64,000 nt of DNA from UBA4408 sp002389785 (GTDB lineage: Bacteria > Bacteroidota > Bacteroidia > UBA4408): assembly GCA_035438985.1 (NCBI GenBank), contig DAORJK010000003.1:124001-188000 (forward strand), in the 5' to 3' direction. Made by a program: the position numbers and the translations under genes. A model generated the notes under the pieces. That model had not been told where the DNA came from and ran no database searches. It worked only from the letters and a program-made list of their open reading frames with translations. Positions within the stretch are counted from its first letter, which is position 1. Each line of letters begins with the position of its first letter. This document shows positions 27,138 through 35,806 of this stretch, in pieces.

Positions 27138-29519
27138 TTATGACCCACAAGCCTCACACCCTTCCGGATTGTCGAGTGAGCAGCTAATTTCGGCCATGCG
27201 TTCTTCTTCGCTAACTTTTGAATCGTTGCTCATCACCGGTGCAAATTGTTCTTCTGCTTGTTTTTCTACAGTAAACTTAATAGCATCGGCAGCAGCCTTT
27301 GTGCGTAAGTAGTACATACCGGTTTTTAAGCCTTTTTTCCAAGTGTAAAAATGCATGCTGGTAAGCTTCGCAAAATTGGCATTCTGAATAAATAAATTCA
27401 AAGATTGCGATTGGCAAATGTAAGCTCCTCTATCGGCTGCCATATCGATAATTGCCTTTTGCTTTATTTCCCAAACAGTTTTGTACAACTCCTTAATGTT
27501 ATCCGGAATTTCGTTGATATCTTGTATTGAACCGTTTGCTGCTATAATGCTATTTTTTAATTTATCGTTCCATAGTCCCAGTTTTACCAAGTCTTTCAAC
27601 AAGTGCTTGTTTACGATAGCAAATTCTCCACTGAGTACACGACGAGAATAAATGTTGGAAGTGTAGGGTTCAAAACATTCATTGTTCCCAAGTATCTGCG
27701 AAGTGCTTGCAGTTGGCATAGGGGCTAACAACAAGGAGTTGCGTACTCCGTATTTTTGTACTTCTTCCTTTAAAATATCCCATTCCCAACGTGGACTCGG
27801 TGTAACATTCCACATGTCGTACTGAAATATTCCTTTCGATACCGGTGAGCCGGGATAGCTTTCGTAAGGCCCATCCAACTTTGCTAAATCCTTAGAAGCG
27901 GTCATTGAAGCATAGTAAATGGTTTCAAATATTTCGCTGTTGAGTTTAGCGGCTTCAGGTGAATCAAATGCCAAACGCAATAAAATAAATGCATCGGCCA
28001 AGCCCTGAACACCAATACCAATTGGACGGTGCTTCATGTTGCTGTTGCGTGCTTCAGGTACCGGATAATAATTTCGGTCGATTACCTTATTTAAGTTTTT
28101 GGTGATTACATAAGTAACATCAAACAATTTTTGATGGTCAAATTTTCCTCCCTCAACAAAGCGTGGAAGTGCTATGGACGCTAAGTTACAAACAGCAACT
28201 TCGTCGCTTGAGGTATACTCTAAAATTTCGGTACACAGGTTAGATGATTTAATGGTACCAAGGTTTTTTTGATTCGATTTTTCGTTGCAGGCATCTTTAT
28301 ACAACATGTACGGATTACCGGTTTCGATTTGAGAATCGAGTATGGCAAACCATAAGTCTTGCGCCTTTATTGTTTTACGGGCACGTCCTTCTTTTTCATA
28401 TTTGGTATAGAGTTTATCAAATTCGGCACCATAGCATTCAGATAAACCGGGTGCTTCATTGGGGCAAAACAAACTCCATTCGCCGTTTTCTTCCACGCGT
28501 TTCATAAATAAATCGGGAGTCCACATGGCGGTAAATAAATCGCGGGCACGAATTTCTTCCTTTCCGTGATTCTTACGTAAATCAAGGAATTCAAAAATAT
28601 CGGCATGCCAAGGCTCTAAATAAATGGCAAAACTACCTTTGCGTTTTCCTCCTCCTTGATCCACGTATCGCGCGGTATCGTTGAATACGCGTAACATGGG
28701 AATAATTCCGTTTGAGGTACCATTGGTTCCGCGAATGTAGGAGCCGGTTGCGCGAATGTTGTGAATGGCCAAACCAATTCCTCCGGCCGATTGCGAAATT
28801 TTTGCAGTTTGTTTTAAAGTATCGTAAATGCCTTCAATGCTATCGTCTTTCATGGTAAGCAAAAAGCACGACGACATTTGAGGTTTGGGTGTTCCGGCGT
28901 TAAACAAGGTTGGCGTAGCATGAGTAAACCAACGCTCGCTCATTAAATGATAGGTTTCAATAGCTGCATCAATATCTTCTTTATGAATTCCAACCGATAC
29001 ACGCATCAACATGTGTTGAGGACGTTCAGCAACTTTTCCGTCGAGCTTCATCAAATACGAGCGCTCCAAGGTTTTAAATCCAAAATAATCATACCCAAAA
29101 TCCCGGTCGTAAATGATTGTTGAGTCAAGTAATTGCGCATTTTTTTGAATTATTTCATGCACGTCATCTGCAAGTAGCGGCGCCTTTTTACCGGTTTTGC
29201 TATCTACATAATGGTACAAAGCAGCCATCGTTTTTGAGAACGATTTGTTGGTGCTTTTGTGCAGGTTACTTACAGCAATGCGCGATGCAAGCAGGGCATA
29301 ATCAGGATGCGTGGTGGTTAACGAAGCAGCAATTTCGGCTGCTAAATTATCGAGTTCGTGTGTAGTAACTCCTTCATAAATTCCTTCAATTACTTTCATA
29401 GCTACAGGAACCGGATTCACATGGGTGGAATCGAGTCCATAGCAAAGCTTTTGAATACGGGCTGTAATTTTATCAAACTTTACAGATTCTTTGTTGCCAT
29501 CTCTTTTTATTACGTACAT
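27138..29519 (-). CDS. nrdA: Class Ia ribonucleoside-diphosphate reductase, large subunit
   Basis: 793 residues. It reduces ribonucleoside diphosphates to deoxyribonucleotides. An N-terminal ATP-cone (residues 1-90, VIKRDGNKESVKFDKI) suggests dATP feedback control. Catalytic residues are C218 (S-S-C-F-L), C429 with N427 and E431 (S-N-L-C-T-E-I), and C444 (A-V-C-N-L). These numbers coincide with those used for eukaryotic R1. The C-terminal redox tail is C-E-A-C-G-S, again like eukaryotic R1. Transcribed after nrdB with a 135-base gap that contains a weak 6-base hairpin (TACCTG/CAGGTA, 29625-29642). Confidence 0.97.
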   Translation of the reverse strand: MYVIKRDGNKESVKFDKITARIQKLCYGLDSTHVNPVPVAMKVIEGIYEGVTTHELDNLAAEIAASLTTTHPDYALLASRIAVSNLHKSTNKSFSKTMAALYHYVDSKTGKKAPLLADDVHEIIQKNAQLLDSTIIYDRDFGYDYFGFKTLERSYLMKLDGKVAERPQHMLMRVSVGIHKEDIDAAIETYHLMSERWFTHATPTLFNAGTPKPQMSSCFLLTMKDDSIEGIYDTLKQTAKISQSAGGIGLAIHNIRATGSYIRGTNGTSNGIIPMLRVFNDTARYVDQGGGKRKGSFAIYLEPWHADIFEFLDLRKNHGKEEIRARDLFTAMWTPDLFMKRVEENGEWSLFCPNEAPGLSECYGAEFDKLYTKYEKEGRARKTIKAQDLWFAILDSQIETGNPYMLYKDACNEKSNQKNLGTIKSSNLCTEILEYTSSDEVAVCNLASIALPRFVEGGKFDHQKLFDVTYVITKNLNKVIDRNYYPVPEARNSNMKHRPIGIGVQGLADAFILLRLAFDSPEAAKLNSEIFETIYYASMTASKDLAKLDGPYESYPGSPVSKGIFQYDMWNVTPSPRWEWDILKEEVQKYGVRNSLLLAPMPTASTSQILGNNECFEPYTSNIYSRRVLSGEFAIVNKHLLKDLVKLGLWNDKLKNSIIAANGSIQDINEIPDNIKELYKTVWEIKQKAIIDMAADRGAYICQSQSLNLFIQNANFAKLTSMHFYTWKKGLKTGMYYLRTKAAADAIKFTVEKQAEEQFAPVMSNDSKVSEEERMAEISCSLDNPEGCEACGS

Positions 29520-29654
29520 CTTTGGAGGATAGAGTAGTTTATATATAAATTTTTTAGTTGTGTCTTTTTTTAGCGAAAGCTTCCTTGCAGTTACCGTTAA
29601 ATGAAACTGCCCGATATTCCATACTACCTGTAAAATCAGGTATTATAGAAGGTT

Positions 29655-30617
29655 CTAAAAATCTTCGTCGAGTGTAAAAACGTTGTCTTCTTTTTTGCCC
29701 ATAACACCGCTTTTTTGGTACTCGGCCACTCGTTTTTCGAAGAAATTGGTTTTGCCTTGCAGCGAAATCAACTCCATAAAATCAAATGGATTGGCAGCAT
29801 TATAAACTTTAGAGCAGCCTAGGGCAACCAGCAATCGGTCGGCAACAAACTCAATGTACTGACACATTAAATCTGCATTCATACCAATAAGGCGCACGGG
29901 CAATGCGTCGGTTACGAACTCTTTTTCAATTTCAACCGCGTTTTTAATGATTTCGCTTACGCGGGAGGGGGCCAGTTTGTTTTGTAATTGTTCGTACAAC
30001 AAGCAGGCAAAATCGCAGTGTAAGCCTTCATCGCGAGAGATGAGTTCGTTTGAGAAGCTCAAGCCCGGCATTAAGCCACGCTTTTTGAGCCAGAAGATGG
30101 AGCAAAAACTTCCTGAAAAGAAAATACCTTCAACCGCTGCAAAAGCAATTAAACGTTCAGCAAAACTTCCGTTGCTAATCCATTTCAATGCCCATTCAGC
30201 CTTTTTCTTCACGCAATCTAAGGTTTCAATGGCGTGAAATAATCCGTCCTTTTCCTTAGCGTCTTTTATATACGTATCAATTAATAACGAATATGTTTCG
30301 CTGTGAATGTTTTCCATCATGATCTGAAAGCCGTAAAAACAACGAGCTTCAGGATATTGTACCTCATTCATAAAATTAACCGCCAGGTTTTCGTTTACAA
30401 TACCGTCGCTGGCAGCAAAAAATGCAAGTACATGTTTTATAAAATGCTTTTCATCCGGAGTTAATTTGTTTTCCCAGTCTTGCCCATCGGGTGATAAGTC
30501 AATTTCTTCGGCAGTCCAAAAACTGGCTTCTGCTTTTTTATACATTTCCCATATATCTCTGTGCTTAATCGGGAAAAGCACAAAACGATCTTTATTTTCC
30601 TTTAAAATTGGCTCCAT
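29655..30617 (-). CDS. nrdB: Class Ia ribonucleotide reductase, small radical subunit
   Basis: 320 residues. It generates the tyrosyl radical used by NrdA. Iron ligands are visible at D71 (A-A-S-D-G-I-V-N-E-N-L), E102 and H105 (M-M-E-N-I-H-S-E-T-Y-S), with radical tyrosine Y109, and later in A-A-V-E-G-I-F-F-S-G and S-R-D-E-G-L-H-C-D-F. The D-to-E and H-to-Y spacing equals the eukaryotic R2 pattern. The C-terminus (V-F-T-L-D-E-D-F) matches the tail that docks into the large subunit in eukaryotic-type enzymes. First gene of the pair; ATG start. Confidence 0.97.
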   Translation of the reverse strand: MEPILKENKDRFVLFPIKHRDIWEMYKKAEASFWTAEEIDLSPDGQDWENKLTPDEKHFIKHVLAFFAASDGIVNENLAVNFMNEVQYPEARCFYGFQIMMENIHSETYSLLIDTYIKDAKEKDGLFHAIETLDCVKKKAEWALKWISNGSFAERLIAFAAVEGIFFSGSFCSIFWLKKRGLMPGLSFSNELISRDEGLHCDFACLLYEQLQNKLAPSRVSEIIKNAVEIEKEFVTDALPVRLIGMNADLMCQYIEFVADRLLVALGCSKVYNAANPFDFMELISLQGKTNFFEKRVAEYQKSGVMGKKEDNVFTLDEDF

Positions 30618-31043
30618 TCAATTTTTACTTAACTATTTTGAGTGATTTTTTTGCGGGGCAAAATCAAGTTGTCTCCTTTTTTCGTTTCTTCTTTTTTCGA
30701 AGTATTAACCTAGTGTGATGATTTCAAAAAATTTAGGTTAAAAACGTATGGGTTAAAGCTTGATTTTTTCGCTTCACAAATTTTTGCAAAAAAAAATCAG
30801 CCTGCAAGGTGAATGAATTAACAAAGCCGCTAAGTTATTCACACGAGAGTTAATTTGCTGATATTCAACAATCAAACTACTTATCACAAATTGGCTAACA
30901 GGTGAGTGTTCAAAAATTGCGAAAATTTTAGTGCAATCCTTCAACAAAAAATTTGGAGAAATAAAAAAAATTTGTGTACCTGCCTTTAGATGAAAACTGA
31001 TTTATTTTCGATGGAAATTACATGATGATATTTGCATAGGTTA
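30618..31043. other. 426-base gene-free stretch upstream of nrdB
   Basis: No coding pattern. It contains an 8-base dyad, TTAACCTA at 30705-30712 and TAGGTTAA at 30734-30741, about 90-125 bases upstream of nrdB, and one DnaA-box-like 9-mer, TTATTCACA, at 30835-30843. Either could be chance in AT-rich DNA. I found no good TAnnTTTG box for nrdB. Confidence 0.45.
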
Positions 31044-31289
31044 CTACTCATCAATGCTTTTAAAAAGATCGGAAATTTTTATCTCGAGAGTATCACAAAT
31101 TTTTTTCAAAATTTATACAGAAATATTTTGCTCTCCTTTTAAAATTCGACGGATAGTACGTTCATCAACATCACACTCAAAGGCAAAGTCAATTTTGGTT
31201 TTGTACTTTACATTCGCCTTGTCTTTTATCACTTTTCCGAGTTTTCTAAGTACATCGCTTGTCACAAATTCAAAAGTCGAGTAATGCAC
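31044..31289 (-). pseudogene. XRE-family HTH regulator with internal stop
   Basis: Reading the minus strand from a possible GTG at 31289 (or GTG at 31265) to TAG at 31044-31046 gives a small helix-turn-helix protein of about 80 residues. The first part reads ...R-K-L-G-K-V-I-K-D-K, then K-I-D-F-A-F-E-C-D-V-D-E-R-T-I-R-R-I-L-K-G-E-Q-N-I-S-V. A TAA stop at 31113-31115 follows, and the same frame continues L-K-K-I-C-D-T-L-E-I-K-I-S-D-L-F-K-S-I-D-E. The two parts together match the usual XRE pattern of five helices, and the stop falls just before the last two. Either a nonsense mutation inactivated it or a truncated form is made. It lies divergent to the fibre gene at 31381 and is a plausible former regulator of it. 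Confidence 0.6.
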
Positions 31290-31300
31290 TAGAAGTACAT

Positions 31301-31314
31301 CGGCATATTTGCCG
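31301..31314. promoter_or_regulatory. Candidate operator between XRE gene and fibre gene
   Basis: Dyad CGGCA-TATT-TGCCG, five-base arms with a four-base centre, in the gap between the divergent genes. It covers the TTTG -33 box (31308-31311) of the fibre promoter. A dimeric XRE protein bound here would block that promoter. Operator role is inferred from position only. Confidence 0.4.
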
Positions 31315-31338
31315 GTGATGGAAATTATAGTAAATTTG
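31308..31338 (+). promoter_or_regulatory. Promoter of fibre/GH16 operon
   Basis: TTTG at 31308-31311, 19 bases, then TAAATTTG at 31331-31338. This fits both halves and the spacing of the Bacteroidota -33/-7 consensus (TTTG ... TAnnTTTG). The ATG follows 42 bases later. Best promoter match in the window. Confidence 0.6.
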
Positions 31339-31380
31339 AGTAAGCTAATTTTAAGTCGAACCTACTAATATTAAACATTA

Positions 31381-32910
31381 ATGAAATCAAGAACTCTTCT
31401 CACTATTATTTTAATTACAGCATGGCTTAATAAAAGCTATTCACAAATTAAGGTTTATGCAGGTGGAAATACTTACATAGGTTCTACGTCCGTTGCTGCT
31501 CCAACAAACAAATTACATGTAGTTGGTAATTCTGTATTTACTTCAGGAACTGGGGTAATCACCTCTGCGCCCTAACTTAAGGGAACGAATTCTTGGTCAA
31601 GTGCTACGAATCCTGATTACACTTGGTCTGGGAATCAAACTACCGGAATTTTTCATTCAGCGCCAAATATGATTGGTTTTGCAACGAATGGAATAGAGCG
31701 TTTAAGAATCAATTCAAATGGTAAATTATTAAACGGTAATGCATCATCAAATGCTACATCTCCAGACTATTCTTGGAAAAGTGATTCAACAACTGGCATT
31801 TTTCATAACGCTAATGGAATAATTCAATTTGCAACAAACGGTGTTGAACGTTTTAGGATAATAAATACAAATCAACTTCTTATAACACCAACTACTTTTT
31901 CAACAAGTACCAGCCCTGATTTAAGTTGGGCCGGTAATTCTACAACTGGTATTTTTCGGCCTGCAGCAGATGTTTTTGCTATTACAACAAGTGGTGTTGA
32001 AAAAATTCGGTTTAGTAATTCAAATAATATACAAATTAACACGACTACTGTAAATGGTGGTAAACTAAATATTGCTTCTAGTAATGGCACAAAAGCTATA
32101 CTGTGCGACATTATTTCAAATGCCGATTGGCAGCAAAGTATTACTACAAATGTTGATAGAGCAAACTCGGCTAATTATGTTGTAAAATTTAATAATACCG
32201 ACAATTTCTATGTAGCTGGAGCTGGATGGGTTTATTCACAAGGTTTATACTTAGGTTCTGATCTTAGTTTAAAAAGTAATGTAAATACAATTAGTGGTGC
32301 ATTGCAAAAAATTAACTCTATCCGTGGTGTAACCTACAACTTAAAATCTGAAACTGTAAATCCTACACTTTATGGTTTAACAACACCGAATACTTACATG
32401 GGTATAATAGCTCAAGAGGTAGAACTTGTAGCTCCTGAAGTAGTTAAAACCTTGCCTAATGGAACAAAAACAGTAGCTTATCAAAACTTAATAGGACTCC
32501 TAATTGAGGCTATAAAAGAACAAAATTCACAAATTGAACAAATGAAAAAAGATATTGATGTATGCTGTGCAACACAAATTTCGCAATCTTCTCGCATATC
32601 CAAATTGAACAACGCTGAAAATATTGGTGAATCTAAAATAAAAGAAACTGCATATTTAGGGCAAAATTTGCCTAATCCATTCAGTCAAATCACGTCCATT
32701 TCATATTTCATTCCAGAAAAAAATACAAATTCTGTCTTATTAATTTTCGACATGAATGGTAAACTAATAAAATCATATAGTTTAAATTCAAAGGGAGAAG
32801 GGCATTTGGAGATTGAAGCAAATCGATTGCAAGCTGGTATGTATTTGTACACTCTACTAATTGATGGCATTGAAATAGACACTAAAAGGATGATTTTGAC
32901 CGATAATTAG
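31381..32910 (+). pseudogene. Fibre-like protein with S74 chaperone domain and T9SS tail, interrupted by in-frame stop
   Basis: ATG at 31381 opens a signal peptide (MKSRTLLTIILITAWLNKSYSQ). After 64 codons a TAA at 31573-31575 interrupts the frame, but the same frame then runs open to 32910, with a first later ATG at 31669. Joined, it encodes about 509 residues. Around the stop the text is continuous: S-P-D-Y-S-W-type units (T-N-P-D-Y-T-W-S-G-N-Q-T-T-G-I-F, S-P-D-Y-S-W-K-S, S-P-D-L-S-W-A-G) recur on both sides of the ATG at 31669, so the gene was once whole. A peptidase S74 intramolecular chaperone domain follows (S-D-L-S-L-K-S-N-V ... G-I-I-A-Q-E-V-E ... Y-Q-N-L-I-G-L-L-I-E-A-I-K-E). The end is a type A sorting domain (P-N-P-F-S-Q-I-T ... 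L-Q-A-G-M-Y-L-Y-T-L). The fragment from 31669 would lack a signal peptide. Confidence 0.75.
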
Positions 32911-32927
32911 TTTTTACAACTTAGACT

Positions 32928-34280
32928 ATGAAAAATTTAAAATTAACTAAATATAAATTTTTAGAGTATTTTTTGTGTACTTTCATTACTACAGTGCTTT
33001 TTCTTGGAAGTACTGTAAATACTGCAAATGGCCAAACCCTAGCCAACGACCCATTGTATCAATTGGTTTTTTTTGATGAGTTTGACAGCCTAGCGCTAAA
33101 TACGAATAAATGGGATACAAAGTGGCCGTGGGGGCCAAATATTCCGAATTCAAATTTTGATTCCAATGCTTGTGCTGGAGGTATGGACATTGCTTACAAT
33201 TATTATCCTCCATTCCACAGTATTGATATTAATAGAACATATGATACAACAGGGAGTGGTTTTCACAGAATGATAAGTAAAAGGGAAAATACTCCTGTTA
33301 CAGGTCAAGTGTACACATATGATGTTAACGGTAATTATACTGGAACAATTGGAAAACCATTCAAGTATACGACCGCAATGCTCTGGAGTAAAAAGATATT
33401 CAAGTTTGGCTATATAGAGTTAAAGTACCGACTTAGCAATGTTTCTAGCTTGCCTCCAAATAATATTTATAATGCTTATGGCCCAAATTTATGGATGTGG
33501 CGCGGTTTAAAGGATACTGCATTCGCTAGCTATAGCGAAATAGATATTTTTGAGCAGCGAGGAATTGATTGGAACATGGGCGCATGTGTACATTATCGTC
33601 GCTACCCAAACAAAGATAATAGTGGAAACTTGATTGCACCTCCTACAGGTAACCCAATGGATACTCTTTATTTTCATGCTAACTGCTGCCCAAGTGCTTA
33701 TCCTCCACAGTTTCCTTATTCAAGGAAATATTTTGGGCCATTTAATGGAGGAGCATGGCATATTGTAGGATGCGAGTGGACTCCTGAATATTTAGATTTT
33801 TATTACGACAGTCAAGATACATTACAAAGATTTACTGATAACAAAATCAAGGTTAGCAAATTAAATCCAATGCCCTTAATTATCGATAATTATACACCTG
33901 CATTTCAATACTGTATACCTTTTGATACACTTTTGACTACAGTTCCTTTCAACTATGACGTTGATTATATTAAGGTATATCAAATAAAGCAGGACTGTTC
34001 AACAAAAATATTTAATGGCGTTAGTTCGTCGAACTATCCAAGTGTTTTATATAAAGATGTAACATTGAATGGTACTTCGGTCTTTAATAATGGCTTCCAT
34101 CATATTTGTGGACAAGATTTCGTAACTTTGAACGATGGGTTTGAAATTAGTGGTACTAATTCAACAATAATAATTGACTCTAAAAAATGCCAATTAGACC
34201 AAACAATTCAAAATGGTAGTGCATTACCATATGATTACGAGCTTTTAAAACAAATTTCTAGCGCAAAAAAACATGAATAG
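32928..34280 (+). CDS. GH16-family glucanase/laminarinase-like enzyme
   Basis: 450 residues. A signal anchor or signal peptide (about 15-36) is followed by a GH16 beta-jelly-roll domain (about 45-330). The start reads F-F-D-E-F-D and the active site is S-E-I-D-I-F-E with E204 (nucleophile), D206 and E209 (acid/base), all intact. GH16 enzymes cut beta-1,3/1,4-glucans or galactans; which one cannot be told. The ~120-residue C-terminal part has Y-P-S-V-L-Y-K-D-V-T-L-N-G-T-S-V and is not a recognisable sorting domain. Starts 17 bases after the fibre gene and overlaps the next gene by eight bases, so the three are one operon. No SusC/SusD pair is near. Confidence 0.85.
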   Translation: MKNLKLTKYKFLEYFLCTFITTVLFLGSTVNTANGQTLANDPLYQLVFFDEFDSLALNTNKWDTKWPWGPNIPNSNFDSNACAGGMDIAYNYYPPFHSIDINRTYDTTGSGFHRMISKRENTPVTGQVYTYDVNGNYTGTIGKPFKYTTAMLWSKKIFKFGYIELKYRLSNVSSLPPNNIYNAYGPNLWMWRGLKDTAFASYSEIDIFEQRGIDWNMGACVHYRRYPNKDNSGNLIAPPTGNPMDTLYFHANCCPSAYPPQFPYSRKYFGPFNGGAWHIVGCEWTPEYLDFYYDSQDTLQRFTDNKIKVSKLNPMPLIIDNYTPAFQYCIPFDTLLTTVPFNYDVDYIKVYQIKQDCSTKIFNGVSSSNYPSVLYKDVTLNGTSVFNNGFHHICGQDFVTLNDGFEISGTNSTIIIDSKKCQLDQTIQNGSALPYDYELLKQISSAKKHE

Positions 34281-34968
34281 GTTTTCAAAGTTTATCTTAG
34301 TTTTAATTTCACTATCAGCCACTATAACTGCTAAAACAACCTTTAAGCAACGGAGGGAGTGGATAATTGGTCAATATAGTGGATTTTATAAGGATACGAC
34401 GAACAATGGGCCATGGATTCCTATAGTTTTTGACATTAATTATTCTACAAATATTGGTAATATTTATATGGATTCTACGTGCTTTGTTGCATTTTCAGGT
34501 GAGGATGTTTTTATTTATCCAGATAGTAGTTTTGCACTAGGGGCTCCAAATGACTCGGTTCAATCAATTCCGCAGAACAATTATTTTTGGGGTAAATTGT
34601 ACGCTGATTCAACCTTTATTCATTGGTATACGACAGTTAATTGGCCCACTTCCAATAAAAAATATTATTTCCAAGGGAAAAAAAATCTAACATTTAGCAC
34701 AAATAATATTGCAAATGAAACCAAAAAGATTGTGCATTTACCCATATACCCAAATCCAGCACATAATTTTATTCAGTTTGACTTATTGAATACAGGCAAA
34801 AATGATAGCTTTTACTACAAAATTTACTCTATAAATGGAGCGATTTTGCAAGAGGCTATTGTGACAGATGATAGAATAATTGACATAAAAAAAATAGATT
34901 CAGGCATTTATTATTTAGTGGTTACAAACAAATTAAATCATTATAAAAGTGTCTTTATTAAATATTAA
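34273..34968 (+). CDS. Small T9SS type A sorted protein
   Basis: 231 residues with a signal peptide (MNRFSKFILVLISLSATITA), a ~125-residue body I do not recognise (G-Q-Y-S-G-F-Y-K-D-T and F-Y-W-type strands) and a type A sorting domain (L-P-I-Y-P-N-P-A-H-N-F ... D-S-G-I-Y-Y-L-V-V). Its ATG lies inside the GH16 gene end (overlap 34273-34280), suggesting translational coupling. It could be an accessory or binding protein for the GH16 enzyme, which itself lacks a sorting domain; this is inference from the arrangement. Confidence 0.8.
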   Translation: MNRFSKFILVLISLSATITAKTTFKQRREWIIGQYSGFYKDTTNNGPWIPIVFDINYSTNIGNIYMDSTCFVAFSGEDVFIYPDSSFALGAPNDSVQSIPQNNYFWGKLYADSTFIHWYTTVNWPTSNKKYYFQGKKNLTFSTNNIANETKKIVHLPIYPNPAHNFIQFDLLNTGKNDSFYYKIYSINGAILQEAIVTDDRIIDIKKIDSGIYYLVVTNKLNHYKSVFIKY

Positions 34969-35088
34969 TTTCCTAAGTAGATATAGTATTTGAGCTTTTT
35001 GATTTTGTTCAGTAAAAAAAAGTTTTTGTAGCAAAACCATTTAAAGGTTTAACTTGCGCATCGCAATTTAACTGTGTTTTTTCTACAA

Positions 35089-35772
35089 ATGAATCGAATT
35101 TCTTTTTTTATTTTACTTTTTTTATTGCCTTTTATTTCTATAGCACAGCTTTACGATTCCTTGCGCGCCAACCTTAACAACAAACCAACGCTGCACTTTA
35201 AGCTCGACTCGCGCAATTCCTTTATATCCAACTACAAGGAACCGGTTTTTGGTGTAAAAATTGGCGCCGACTTTGGCAAAAAATTACGTCTGGGTTTTGG
35301 CTATAATTTTTTAAAAACCAGTTTCATCACCGACCTTCGCTTTGATGCTCCACGCGGTGTAGATGTAGTGCATCGCAACCTTAAAGTACACTATTTTTGT
35401 TCGTATATTGAGTATGTATTTTATACTACCAAAAAATGGGAGTTTACGGTACCTGTGCAATTTGGCATTGGGGCTATTTGGTATAAGTATAGTTTTAAAG
35501 ACATTGAAAAACTACGGAGTCGCAAATACTTGTTATTGCTGTACGAACCTACACTTTCTGGTCAATACAAGGTGTTCGATTGGCTTGGTGGAGGTTTGGA
35601 TGTGGGCTTTCGTTTTGCTTTGCACAAAAATAAAAACATCGAAGAACGATTAACATTTCCTACTTACTCATTAAAATTATTGATATATTGGGGGGTGCTT
35701 TATAATAAGGTGTTCCCTAATTATCCGCTATCGGATGTAAAAAAGAAATTTTTGAAAAAAAGCACCGAATAA
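35089..35772 (+). CDS. Predicted outer-membrane beta-barrel protein
   Basis: 227 residues from ATG 35089; a GTG at 35074 is in frame but the signal peptide (MNRISFFILLFLLPFISIAQ) begins at the ATG. After it come alternating amphipathic strands (F-G-V-K-I-G-A-D-F-G, L-R-L-G-F-G-Y-N-F, V-P-V-Q-F-G-I-G-A-I-W-Y, G-G-G-L-D-V-G-F-R-F-A-L), as in small eight-strand barrels. It ends with a charged tail (V-K-K-K-F-L-K-K-S-T-E). No family name. Followed after 34 bases by the aminotransferase gene. Confidence 0.75.
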   Translation: MNRISFFILLFLLPFISIAQLYDSLRANLNNKPTLHFKLDSRNSFISNYKEPVFGVKIGADFGKKLRLGFGYNFLKTSFITDLRFDAPRGVDVVHRNLKVHYFCSYIEYVFYTTKKWEFTVPVQFGIGAIWYKYSFKDIEKLRSRKYLLLLYEPTLSGQYKVFDWLGGGLDVGFRFALHKNKNIEERLTFPTYSLKLLIYWGVLYNKVFPNYPLSDVKKKFLKKSTE

Positions 35773-35806
35773 AAAAAACTTCTCTATCTGCTATAATCGC
35801 CACACT

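Noticed and set aside
31054..31284. 76-codon plus-strand open frame
   Set aside because: It is the antisense shadow of the XRE regulator; the minus strand codes a recognisable helix-turn-helix.
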